A DNA stretch of 64,000 nucleotides from Amoebophrya sp. A120 (lineage: Eukaryota; Sar; Dinophyceae; Syndiniales; Amoebophryaceae), in contig CAJINV010000001.1 in NCBI GenBank assembly GCA_905178155.1, forward strand, positions 16,368,142 to 16,432,141, in the 5' to 3' direction. Positions within the stretch are counted from its first letter, which is position 1. The number at the start of each line of letters is the position of its first letter. Below the pieces are notes generated by a model, which was given only the letters and a program-made list of their open reading frames with translations, searched no databases and was not told where the DNA came from. Of the stretch, positions 1-10,663 are shown piece by piece. Position numbers and translations under genes: made by a program.

Positions 1-1533
1 CCACCTTCGTTGTATCTTCGAGTTGTTCTTGATGACTTTCAGTTTTACAGCCGTCGGCCCGTACGCAACTGTGCCACAGCATCCTCAATTTGTCGGAGCG
101 GAAGTTCACGCGCAGATGCCACTGGACAGTGAGATGAAGCGCTTTCACCCTCTGGCGGCGCCGAAACAAATTTCAGGCCAATCCTTTCGCGCGAAAACGG
201 GCATGTCAGACTCTGGGCCGGTCATGGCGAGTAAGTATGGCAAATAACAAAGAGTAAAACTTACTCTCGGCAAAGGAACAAATTTTTGCAAGCGCCAAGC
301 CAGCTTGCGAAAAGATGAAGGTGTCCGGTAGACGTTGTTAGAAGTTGTCTGCAGATATTTTTGTGCGGACTCACAAGATATGACGTTGCGGGGACGACTT
401 ATGTACCTGCGAGGAGCCCTTCTGTCACTCACATTGCTGTCAAAGAGAAACTTTTAGATATACTCCCTGAAAAACCATCGTGTGCGCTTCGTTTGAAGCG
501 ACTTGGCAGTAACGATTTTTTGAAATAATTGCAAATAGAATTTTCATGAAAAATAACTCTCTCTGCTACATGGGTGAATGACTTTTGTTGTCGCAGTTGC
601 GAAGGTTCCACTAAGGTAAGATAAGAAACATTCGCTTTTATAACGAAGAGCTTCGCTTCGTTGGTGCCCCCGCTGCCTCTACTACCCTGAAATTTTTAAA
701 ATTTTCGGATGTTTTTTGCTAGCACTCTACTGTCGATGCAAAAATACTTTTTTTAACAACAAAGGTATAATTTGCTTGTCTAATGTCATACGACGCTTAA
801 GACTTTTAGAGCGTTAGTACTAAACCACCACTTTCCTCCTGTACTACGTCAGCCGCGTGGCGCGCCCGTTGCAAGCGATCTTTTCGGAAGGTGCAGTGCT
901 ATATTTTTGAAGGCAACATCAACTTGCAACAGCAACACCTCGACGAATTCGGAATCTCGAAACATTTTTAGCCGACAACAAAGATAGTAGAGCGAGAGTT
1001 CCGAATTTTCCGGTTTTTCTAATGGAATTACAAGACTTTGCAGCTGAACTACTTACAACTATGTAATTTTCCACCGCCATGCATAAAGGTAAGGAACATT
1101 TGTCCCGTGTGGTGGACAAGCTACGTCTGCTTCAGAGTATTTGAAGAAGTTTTAGTTTCATCAGAAAGTTTCTGGACAATAATCTGCCGAGCGCCAGCTC
1201 TTCCAGCGATGACATTTCGCAGCGACTTTTGCATCTTTTTAAGAAAATAGGCCAGGTACAGAAGGCGCCGTCATTGTCAGGTCCCGGTTCTCTTTCTTTT
1301 CGGGCTCTGCCGATGTCACGGCGACGACTTATCTGTCGCAGTTCTGTCGTGGGCGAAAGGATTTGCTGTGGAAGCGAATTGCTCGAGAATGCATCCCTGT
1401 TTTATCGGAGGCATTAATTATCATTTTTTCGAATTCAGTTTTTGTTTGGTTTGCGACCGATTTCGACAACCTGCCTATTGTAGTTGTAGCGCCAGAAAGT
1501 TGCACTGATAATCGCAAATCAGAGCCTGGATAA
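1..1533 (+). CDS. 3' part of an unrecognised multi-exon gene
   Basis: Partial gene entering from the left edge. One frame can be kept open through six exons: about 43-229, 597-615 (a 19-nt microexon), 853-890, 1044-1062 (or 1035-1062, also in frame), 1165-1255 and 1342-1533, ending in TAA. Donors are gtaagt, gtaaga, gtgcag, gtaatt and gtacag, and each acceptor ends in AG. The last two exons are the most coding-like: a Ser-rich stretch, then KFLDNN and LLHLFKKIGQ, then a hydrophobic segment (ALIIIFSNSVFVWFATDF) near the C-terminus. I recognise no family. The microexons rest only on phase consistency, so the upstream part is less certain than 1165-1533. Confidence 0.45.
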
Positions 1534-2914
1534 CCGATGCAGCTCCCCTACAACTAAATTGAAGACTCGCACACTTTTTCTAAGACAAAAAAAAAACAAG
1601 TACAAGGAACAGAGCCTTCACTATTTTCTGATGAATTTCTAATCCTGTAAAAATTGACTTTGAAATCTTAAATTTTTTGAGACATGTAAAAGACATTGAG
1701 ATCGAAGATGGATGATATTTTCAGATAGCTCTAGATGATAGTTGCTACTAAGTCCTTTCGCTTTCTGCTTTTACAAAACAAGCAGAAATTTGTAAAAGTC
1801 GACTGCCTAATTACGGACTTCATCGCCACTTAGCCAACCGCAAAAGGAACAACAACAATCTGTTGATAGCCTGGACGACGCGATTATCTTGTGCTTACCT
1901 TCCCCCCACGCTTCATCATGGCGAAACTTTGACTGCCCGCCAGAGGTTGCACCTACCTATCACAAGTTGGCATCTGACCCAAGATAAATTTCCCAGAGGG
2001 GAAAGCAGTCGGGACCTGGAAATTGCAAAAAAATATCAAAACCAGTAGAGAAAAAGCAAAATTCTTCTTCGAAATAGGCGCCAAACATTGTAAAAGAGCA
2101 GTTGGAATACTTACATGTGTGTCCATGCAGCTATCCATACACCCAAAGAGTCGGTCGCACTAAGTGCTTCAAAGACCACCTACTCGGCGGGGTAGTAGAG
2201 TTTACAATCACAAATAATTGTTTCGAAGCACACCACCACAGGGTCGAAAAAATCTATGTCTCATCTTGTTTCAATAAACTAGAAAGAGTTAGGGCTGATT
2301 ATATGATAGAAAAAGAAAAAGATGCCTTGTTCCGCAGCGCAGATATTGAATATCGTCGAAGCAAAAGTAAAAGATTCAAACCTCGTGCAAAAATATGATT
2401 TGAGATTCATTTCTTTAGAACGCCGTATATTGATTTCTTTGCGACAAAAAAATCTTTCTGTGCCATATTGCTTCGCGGGGTGTGTGCTAGGGCGCCGCGA
2501 TTGGTCGTGATATGTTTCATGACGCCCGGTTGCAGTCCCTAGTACGACGCGCGAAAGTTACGTAGATGTTGTGTGAATTGCCGCGCGACGTAGTTCTGTC
2601 TCCACCCAAATTAGAAAGTAAAGCAGTCACAGTTTCAGATGAATCAGAATGCAACGATACCTACTTTCCTGTCGACAAATGATCCAGCCCCGACGTACGT
2701 CGCTCTTGATGACACATTCGTCCGCAAAGACAAAAATAGAAACGACGACAACGCCCTCTTTTCGTTAAGTTGCTAAGTCGTCCTTCCGGTTTCGAACGAG
2801 TGACGTTGTTCCTCGGGCATATGACGTGCCGTGTTTCGCTCTCGACCGTCGCTACCTGTAAATCATTTTGGTCGTATTCGTCGTCTGCGCCAACGCCCAA
2901 TGGCTTCCTTTTAG
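1534..2914. other. AT-rich intergenic stretch
   Basis: No convincing coding segment. It holds a poly-A run near 1590 and a small foldback near 1769-1800 (CTTTTACAAA against TTTGTAAAAG). A short ATG-started frame at about 2640-2770 looks mildly coding-like, but I could not join it in frame to the next gene. Confidence 0.5.
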
Positions 2915-4450
2915 ATGAGAGTTGAGGGATCCATCCGCACAGTGATTTGTGGTTCATTAAATTTGAGGTTTACTAACTTTTATGTGGCGAGACAGACCGA
3001 AGCCGCAAAAAGTGTCCCGCTTGATAGATCGAGTCAGACGATTTTTCATAGTGCCGCGGCTAAGGGCCCAATCAATGTGCAATTTCCTGTCAACATTTGG
3101 TTGAGAGACGCAAGGCTCTTTGATCACTTCGTATCGAACCGCCTGTACATGGTGAGTCTCTCCAAGAAATGGTCGAGGAGTAGAGAAAGAAAATTTCTAA
3201 GTCTAAAAACTAAGCGGTGAAATCTCATTCAACGGTTACCAATACTACTAAGCGAGCTTGTACAGCGCAACTTTGAAAAGTTGGCTTGTTTTCGACTTCC
3301 CCTTCTACGAGGGACAAAAATGGAGATCTTTGAGAGCGAGAATAATGCCACGGCGCAAGGATACCGTGTGCACCGCTCCGGGAAGAACATCATTTACCAC
3401 GGGAAAATCAGCAAGGAAGGGGCAGCGGATTTCCAGAAGGCAACCCTGGAGGCAATCCTGGAGCTGGAGAAGGAAAAAGCCAAAAAGAACAAGCCACCTC
3501 CGCCTCCGGCAAAACCTGGAGCCAATGGGACCAATGGATCCCCGCCCGCCTCACCCGAAGTCGCTGCGCCTGCTACTCCGGTCGACCCACCCAGTGGGCT
3601 TGCCGCGAAAGCTCCGTCATCGTCTTCCGGTAGCAAGGCGAAGAGCAGCTGCGCAGAAAACGTAGCAACACGAACTGCTTCCGACGGAGAGGATGTTTTC
3701 AGCCAAGAAACACTCGCAGCGGGTAGCTTTACTAGACCCACTGGCGTGTCCAATGCAGCCGGAGAGCCCGGGCCGGAGCCTGAGCCGATAGTGCAGAAAA
3801 AAGAAGCAGCAGCGCAGACATCACCTAGCCCGGGATCGAAAACCGCTGCATCTTCTTCGTCCGCTACGGTTCCCTCGGAGAAAGATGCAGCTGTGGTAGC
3901 AGATAAAAAATCGGCCGATCTGCGGTTTCACTTCTCAAGTGACGGCGGCAGTCTAGCTGCGGGCTTCGCCATGATGGATACAATCAAGGAAGCGCGCTCT
4001 CAGGGACATCTTACCGAATGCATCTCAAAAGGTACTTACTTAATGGTTCAAACTTCTTGAAGTTTTTTTTTGAAATAAACATAGCCTCGAATAAATGACG
4101 TTTTAGCTTTGTTGAGCTGCAGAACAGATATCGTAGCATTCCCACGTTCAGGCTTTGTCGGCTCTGCCGCAACCTTTCCGGCCTTTGCGTGCGAGAAAAG
4201 ATTTGCGTCGGAGCATTGCCTCTTTCTGCTGCACCCGCCGTCCCGTGCCGGGGTGCAGGGACAAACGGAAGACCTGAAGATTCACGCGGACAATCTGGAC
4301 CTCTGGCACGGCACGGCGCTGAAGGCGTACAACATGTTAAGTACGGTCAAGTCTGCCTTTCCCCGCATCAAGTCTATGTTTCAGGATAACCGCTACTCAA
4401 CGGCCGCCGATATGCAGCAATGCGGCTTTCTGGACGACGTGTGGCCGTAG
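2915..4450 (+). CDS. ClpP/crotonase-fold protease-like protein with a low-complexity insertion
   Basis: Firm exons are 3266/3320-4031 and 4107-4450 (intron donor gtactt, acceptor ttttag, phase 1). A likely 5' exon, 2915-3151 (donor gtgagt), joins in frame at 3266; otherwise the start is the ATG at 3320. The fold follows ClpP. A strand reading NIIYHGKISKEG is followed by about 130 Ala/Pro/Ser-rich residues, then FSSDGGSLAAGFAMMDTI (ClpP has NSPGGSVTAGLAIYDTM), then GFVGSAATF around the nucleophile Ser and LLHPP around the catalytic His, and the typical GFLDDVW end. The Ser and His positions are kept, so activity is possible. The insertion between the first and second strands is odd. No organelle signal is obvious. 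It could equally be a non-proteolytic ClpP-like subunit. Confidence 0.7.
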
Positions 4451-4981
4451 CGGCACCGTTGTCGTGAACACTTTTTTACGACATCGAACACAACTCAATT
4501 TCTACCTTCTTGAGAACAGAGCAAATAATTTACTTGCGATTCCCTGAGAGGTGCTGCAAAGATAGGCATAGCTTTTCAATTTTTGGCATGAGTCCGTGCT
4601 ACTTACACAAATTACCGGGTGTTCGCCCTCGCCAGCGGTTGTTTTTATCACGTCGCGCTCGGTACGTTTTTTTGTGCTTTCGGGCTGCCCCTGCAGAAAG
4701 CAAGACCGAGAACCGCAAATGAGATGAGATATTTTTCCACTTTCTCGAGGAATTATCGCAGACCCCACCTCGTCTCACGACCTTACACATTATTTCAGAT
4801 TCTTCGTTTTTAGCAGTTACGCAAGGGTGTATAGTACTTCTACGCCAGCATATTTTATTCGGCATTTTGCAAGTAGTGACCGTAAATATTTTTCTTGTCA
4901 TCGTGTCTTGAGGTTCGTCTGGACCATGAGAAGCCGTCTTTCACGATTTTCTTCGATGAAGCCAGACCCACCTGTGGCAAA
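4451..4981. other. AT-rich intergenic stretch and probable 5' UTR
   Basis: No gene seen. The right end (from about 4895) is open in the frame of the next gene without an ATG. A short out-of-frame upstream ATG lies at 4926. Confidence 0.5.
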
Positions 4982-7972
4982 ATGACGATGATGCCAACTA
5001 CATGTTCGTCAAACGACAATTCTCGCACGAGAAGTGTCTGTGGAGCTGCTTTGCCTGCACTTCGTTGCTTTCTTCGCGACCAACTCAATGTGCGACAGCA
5101 AAAGAGTGTCGCAGCATGCAGCCCAAGCGTCTCATCTGCAACAGCAAAGAACACCACCGCACGTCAGCGCTACAAAGCCGGGAGGACGGCTTTGCTTGAA
5201 CGATGTGTAAGAAGACCATCTACTCTTGGCGCACTTCCATCCCGTACGAGAAGGACAAGGAAACACTGGATGTTGAAGATAGCGGAGCGTCCGGTTGCGT
5301 TCGCTCCCCTGCGCCTGCTGCAGCAGCACCAGTGGCCTTTGGCGAACCTGATTTTATTTCTATGCGCGGTGGCTGCAGGAGCCTTCCTGTTGTTCTCTGC
5401 GGTCTGGCCAGCCGCCGCGCAACAGCAGCAGGAAGGCAACAAGGGTCGCGGTAAGGGTGATGACCAGCCGAAGTTTGATTTAGGGAACACGAAAAAATAC
5501 GTGGAAGAACTTATCGGCGACGGGAAACTGGACAAGGCTATCCACATTCTGCACGGCTTGCGCACACAGGACCTTGACAGCGCCCAAAAACTGGCGAAGC
5601 TGTACATGCAAGAGCTGAAATTCGAGGAGGCGTTGAAGGTGCTACGGGAGAACATTTTGCAGCTCCAAGACGATGAGTTCAAACTCAACAAACAGGACAT
5701 CCCGCCCCCACCTGTCTTCACGTCAAAGAACCCCGGAGATGAGGATGACGAAGAAGATTCCATGGAGGAAACAGAGACTGGGGCCGAAGGCGGTGGTACT
5801 GCGACGTCCGCGGCGGGTGGGGAAAAGAACGACCAAGTAGATGCACCAGGACGACCATCGTCGGTCCACGCGGATCAAGATGTACAGCATGACCGACGGG
5901 CGGCCCACATGTATCCGGAGGCCTGGAACAATATGGGCTACGCCTACGAAAAGCTGAACCAGCTGGACAAAGCGGTCGAGGCATACATCACGGCGACGCG
6001 GCTCCGCCCGATGGAGGCCGGCTACTGGTACAACCTGGGGACCTGCTTGTTGAAAACGGGTCTCGCCCAGCACCAGGCGATCAGCAGCCTGGAAAAAGCG
6101 CACCAACTCGCCCCGGAGGACGAGCTGATTACTGTGAACCTCGGGATCGCCACACAGAATCTGAACCTTCTGCAGTCCAGCAACACTGCGAAAGGCCAGC
6201 AGGTGCTCGGGCAGTTGCTGTGGCAACAGGGAAACCGTGCCGACGCGGTCACCGCCTTCCAAAAGGCGCAGAAACTGGAACCCAGTGACCCCGATATCGC
6301 GTTCCAGTGCGCCCTGGTTCGGTACCAAACGCGGAGACCGAGCGCCAACTGCGGGTTGGAAGCAGACGAGGTGGTCCGCACGGCCTGCGAGCAGCAAAAG
6401 CGGTTGGATCGCAACCAGTGGCGAAAAGAGTTCGCCCAGGCGTTATCGATTCGGAAAAGTGCCGACACGCTGCGGTATGGCGACAAGATTCTGGATGCCA
6501 GTTTTCTCACGTTCCTGATTCGCGGCACTTCCGCGAAAACCGTGCGGCGCATGCGAAAGCAGGAGACAGACAAGGTCCGTCCGAGCGTGGCGCAAAAGAT
6601 CGATAAGATTCGCGAAGGCGAAAGTGACCCTGCGTGGCAGGCCCGCTTTGCCATGGAGTGCGTCGACACGTTGGGGCAAGTGTGGAACGAGGATATCAAC
6701 AAGGTTGCTGCAGATGTTGGAGAAGATGACGAACTAGACGAGCAGGCGGGCAAGACGAAACGACAGTCCTCTGCTCCGTCGCCGGAGCTGTTCCCCGCCG
6801 CTTGCGGCTACGGAATCATCTGGTCCACCAGCTGGCACCGCGTGCACATGCGGCTAGAGGACGGCGCTGCTGGGGAGGACTCCGACTACCGGCACATCAC
6901 GGAAAACTGGAGTGTGGTGGTGGTCGGCGGAGGGCGCGGAGGCGGGTGCGCGTATCCCTGGATTCGAAACCGTGAGTGCCTCGTCGTGGATGTTTTGTGC
7001 GACCTCTTCAAGAAGAGCGGCGAGGGCTTTTTTTGCCGCCACGCGAAAACCCCTGCTAGTCGCAGGATGCGGCACAACAACGATCGGCAGCTGCACCCGT
7101 CCGACGTACAGGACGACCGCGTTAGTACCCCGGGTTCGTCGCAACCAGCCGGCACTGGGAAATCCACGTCAAATAAAGCAAGTAACGACTCGTCCGCTGC
7201 ATCCCGAACGAAGGCTCTCGAGCGGCAGGAAGACAACCTTTCTGCTTACTTGCAGTATCAAGACAGCGAGACAATCAATAAACTGACTGGCCTGGATCTC
7301 GTAGAAGTAGACCCGCGCTATTACCAATTCGTCAAGGAGAACAAGGTTGGGACTGTGATATTGGAAACCTACTTCTGGCCGGCCGCCACGGTCCGGGAGG
7401 AAGTCGAGTTCTGGGTGAAGGTTTTGCCGATCAGCGCCGACCTCTTTGTCTTTGAAAAAGACTACATGGTACCAGCGAATTGTTTGCGCATTAAGATCTT
7501 TTGCAAACGCCCGTCGCGCCCCGAATCTCTTTGCAGCGTAATCGTTTTCGAGTGTTTATGGTAGGAAGATCACTTGACAGAAAAAAAAATCCACATTGTT
7601 CACTGGGCAAGTATCATTCCACCTTCATTACAGGCAAACCGTCCGCTCCTGGACGAGCACTTCAAAGTGTTGTATCGGCACGGCATGGAGGTGTCCTGGT
7701 TGGACACCCCCGTCGAGATGCTCCAGTTGCAGAAGCGGATCGACAAGCTACGCGAGGCGTTTGACAAGCGGGCGCTGGACGACATTGCACGCATGGAAGA
7801 GCGGTGGCGGGAGGAAAAGGAAGCCGAGAAGTGGCGGATCACGGAAATGGTACGCGGTCGCGGGCGCGCAAACGCGTACAATGAGGAGGATCCATTCGCT
7901 GCGGGTAGTGGTGCAGGCACGAACAGCGAGGAAGAAGATTTAGATGACGAGTTCGACTTCGACGATCTATGA
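4982..7972 (+). CDS. Membrane-anchored TPR-repeat protein
   Basis: Two exons, 4982-7468 and 7634-7972 (donor gtacca, acceptor ttacag, phase 0), about 941 residues. The first in-frame ATG is 4982; an alternative is 5270, which would put the protein's only strong hydrophobic segment (about residues 119-141 from the first ATG, LILFLCAVAAGAFLLFSAVW) near the N-terminus as a signal anchor. The upstream extension is rich in Arg and Ser and poor in acidic residues, so it could be a targeting sequence. Tandem TPR-like helices follow: YPEAWNNMGYAYEKLNQLDK, then GYWYNLGTCLLKTG, then the LAPEDELITVNLG and KLEPSDPDIAFQCAL units. The C-terminus is a charged helix rich in Glu, Arg and Lys, ending in an acidic DDEFDFDDL tail. 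The role is probably protein-protein scaffolding; the partner is unknown. Confidence 0.75.
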
Positions 7973-8365
7973 ACCCTGCGTGCAATTACCCGTACTAGTT
8001 GCGCTTGTTCCCACTAAGAGTGCACGTGCATCCACGATCAATCATAAATTCACTTGGTAATACGCAATCTTCGCATAAGGACAAGTTGACGCACAACGCT
8101 CCCGAAAAAAAAACGATCTTATTGCGAGATCTCCTTGTGTCGGAGCGCATCTAGCGCTGACTGATGTTCCACCTGTTGCGACTGCAATGTCAAGACGAGC
8201 TCGTGATTACTTGATGAAGGTCTAAGTTCCTTTCCAGTTGTTTCAGTATTCACCGATCCAGCACTGTCTTTTCAAAGTGTTGCACGACTCATTGGCGCAA
8301 CGGTCGTTGGTGGAAAAAAACGTGTCTTGAAAAGAACTTCTTCCCCGTTCTTGCACTAAGATCCG
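7973..8365. other. Intergenic
   Basis: 393 bases between convergent-free, same-strand genes. Nothing recognisable beyond short A runs. Confidence 0.5.
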
Positions 8366-10137
8366 ATGGCGCAACCAAGCCGGAGGTCGTCGACCTTACG
8401 TTTGTTATTGCATTTCGTTCCACCATTGTGCTCTCCACTGCTTGTGCATTGTTTCTCCCTGCAAGCCGCTAGACACTTCGTCACGCCGCCGGTGCTTCGC
8501 GGGGCGTTCCGGCCAAAGGCAACAATCCGGCAAGCCGCGCCAGCAGGAATCACACTTAGCAACGCACGCCCAGCAGAAGGGGAGACGCAAACAAGCTTGC
8601 CCGGTCTACATTCGCGGCGGCAGCTGCCCGACAGGAGTGCAACAAGCCGCTTATTTTCCAGACTCTCAGGAATTCCGCACACGACAAGCACCTCCCGCCA
8701 CACACTCGCGAGCTGCCCATCTCGCGGATACGCGGGTGACGTCGCCGACAGTACGATGGCAGCACCGTCCGCAATGCCGACCAGTCAACAGCATGACCAA
8801 GCAGCTCCCTCGACCGATCGAGTTGCCTTCCTCGGACTCGGGCGCATGGGCGCGCCGATGGCAGCTAACATCCACAAGAAGTGGAGCGCTTCCCGAGGTG
8901 GCAAACTTGCCGTGTGGAATCGTAGTACTGAAAAGGCGGAGCAGCACGCAGCGGCGCACGGCTCCGTAATGATCAGCGATCTTGCATCCGAACTCCGGTG
9001 CCCCATCGTGTTTTGTTGTCTGCCCACCAGCGACCAAGTCCGAACCATTGCGGAAAAGCTCGTGGAAGCGAAAAAGGGCAGCGATGCGGAGGATCGTGAT
9101 GCAACTTGTGATGAAAAAGCGGCACGGCAAGACCAACCGCACATCCTGGTCGATTGCACATCCGGCTCCCGGGCCAAGACCATCGAAATTGGGCGCTACC
9201 TCGCGGAACACGGCATTGCTCTCGTGGACTGCCCGGTGTCCGGCGGGCCGGCGGGCGCTGAAGCGGGGTCCTTGTCTGCCATGCTGGGAGGTGAACCCGC
9301 AGACGTCGAACGAGTTCTGCCAATCGTCAAGACCTTTGCCGCGAAGACGCAGCACGTAGGTCCGCTCGGAAGCGGGCACGCCGTCAAATCTGTCAACAAC
9401 TTGCTCAACAGCTTGCATCTCATGGCGGCTACGGAGGGATTGCTTGCCTTGAAGAAAATCGGAATCGAGTACTTACATGGAACTGGAATTTTGATCGCGA
9501 AAATGACATGATATCAAATGTAGAGACTATCATAACTTCGATGCGGCAGTACCAGTGGAGCTCTGCAATCTGTTGGTCCTTTATCATCTCTGAAGTACTA
9601 CTTATTTCGCTCAAAAAAACACAACACCACTTCAGTCCAACCAAGGCCCTTGAGTGCATCAATACCTCGTCTGGACGCTCGCTACAAACAGAGCAGCGGA
9701 TCCCCAAGGAGGTGCTCACGGGGAACTTTAACTACGGCTTTGCCCTGAACCTGATGCAGAAGGATTGCCGGCTCGCAAGGGAGCTGGTGGCGAGCTTGTG
9801 CGACGATGCCTGGAAGACGCAGCAAAAGGAGACCTGCGACCGACATACGTATGGAGACAGCAAGAAGATTCTCCCCGTGGACCACGAGGATCTGGAGGAC
9901 GAAAGCCCGACGTCTACGGGTGGCAAGGCTGCTAAAGCGCAACTCTGCTCAACGGATGCCTTTGACGTGACGAACTCGCTGTTGCTCCACGCAGCGGACC
10001 GTGTCGACGCGATCGCGGACCACTATGGAGCGACGAAGAAAGGCGGAGCCACGGACGCGGATTACACCATGCTCAGCAAGTACTTCGAGGAAAAGTTGCG
10101 TCTAACGCTGCGGAAAGACGACCCCGCGACCGAGTAG
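8366..10137 (+). CDS. HIBADH: 3-hydroxyisobutyrate dehydrogenase, mitochondrial
   Basis: Exons 8366-9468 and 9636-10137 (donor gtactt, acceptor cttcag, phase 2), 534 residues. It oxidises 3-hydroxyisobutyrate to methylmalonate semialdehyde with NAD in valine breakdown. The Rossmann motif FLGLGRMGAPMAAN is at about residues 155-168. DCPVSGGPAGAEAGSL matches the family substrate motif and GHAVKSVNNLLNS carries the catalytic Lys. The second exon opens with DPTKALECINTSSGRS, matching the family INTSSGRS block, which confirms the splice. About 150 residues of Arg/Ser-rich, acid-poor sequence precede the enzyme and suggest a mitochondrial presequence, long for the family. A hydrophilic insert of about 40 residues (nt 9810-9950) breaks the C-terminal helical domain. 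The single-chain 2-oxoacid dehydrogenase at 57 kb would act earlier in the same pathway. Confidence 0.93.
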
Positions 10138-10663
10138 AAAAATGCGCCTGAATGCGAGTCGGAAAGTTGTAGGCACATCAGAAATTACTTAAGTAGTAAA
10201 ATTTTGCTTGGATTGCCAAGTCGCAATGAGAATACAGATCATATTGTACCTTTGCCATAGCCATTCTTGTGCTCGTGTTGTCCGACTTTGTGACAAACTG
10301 TACAAGCGAAAACAAGTTACGTCCAGAGGCAAAACAAGGCAGGAGAACCTCACACCCTGGCAGGATAAGAATCTGGCAAAGATTCTATCTTGTGTTGACA
10401 AAGACCCTGGTGTGATTTTGTCGAAAGAGAAATCGCCAAGCCTATCTACAACAACTCTGGCTCCTCGCGAGAGAAGCTGCAATTCATTGACAACATACAA
10501 TCGTCGACGAGATGAGGATGACTACAAGAAGGCGCCGCTAATAGACAAGCCGACAGCAAGTCTCAGATAGACGAGCCTCTCTTGCGAAAATAGTGCTGCC
10601 CTGATTTTTGAGTCATAGTGTTGCTTTACTGGAACTGCAATCAGAATTTGAAGCTACGAGCAG
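10138..10663. other. Intergenic, with an open frame of doubtful meaning
   Basis: A frame open from 10226 to 10570 (about 115 codons) is basic and shows no recognisable domain. It is more likely 5' UTR or spacer of the transporter gene than a protein. Confidence 0.4.
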
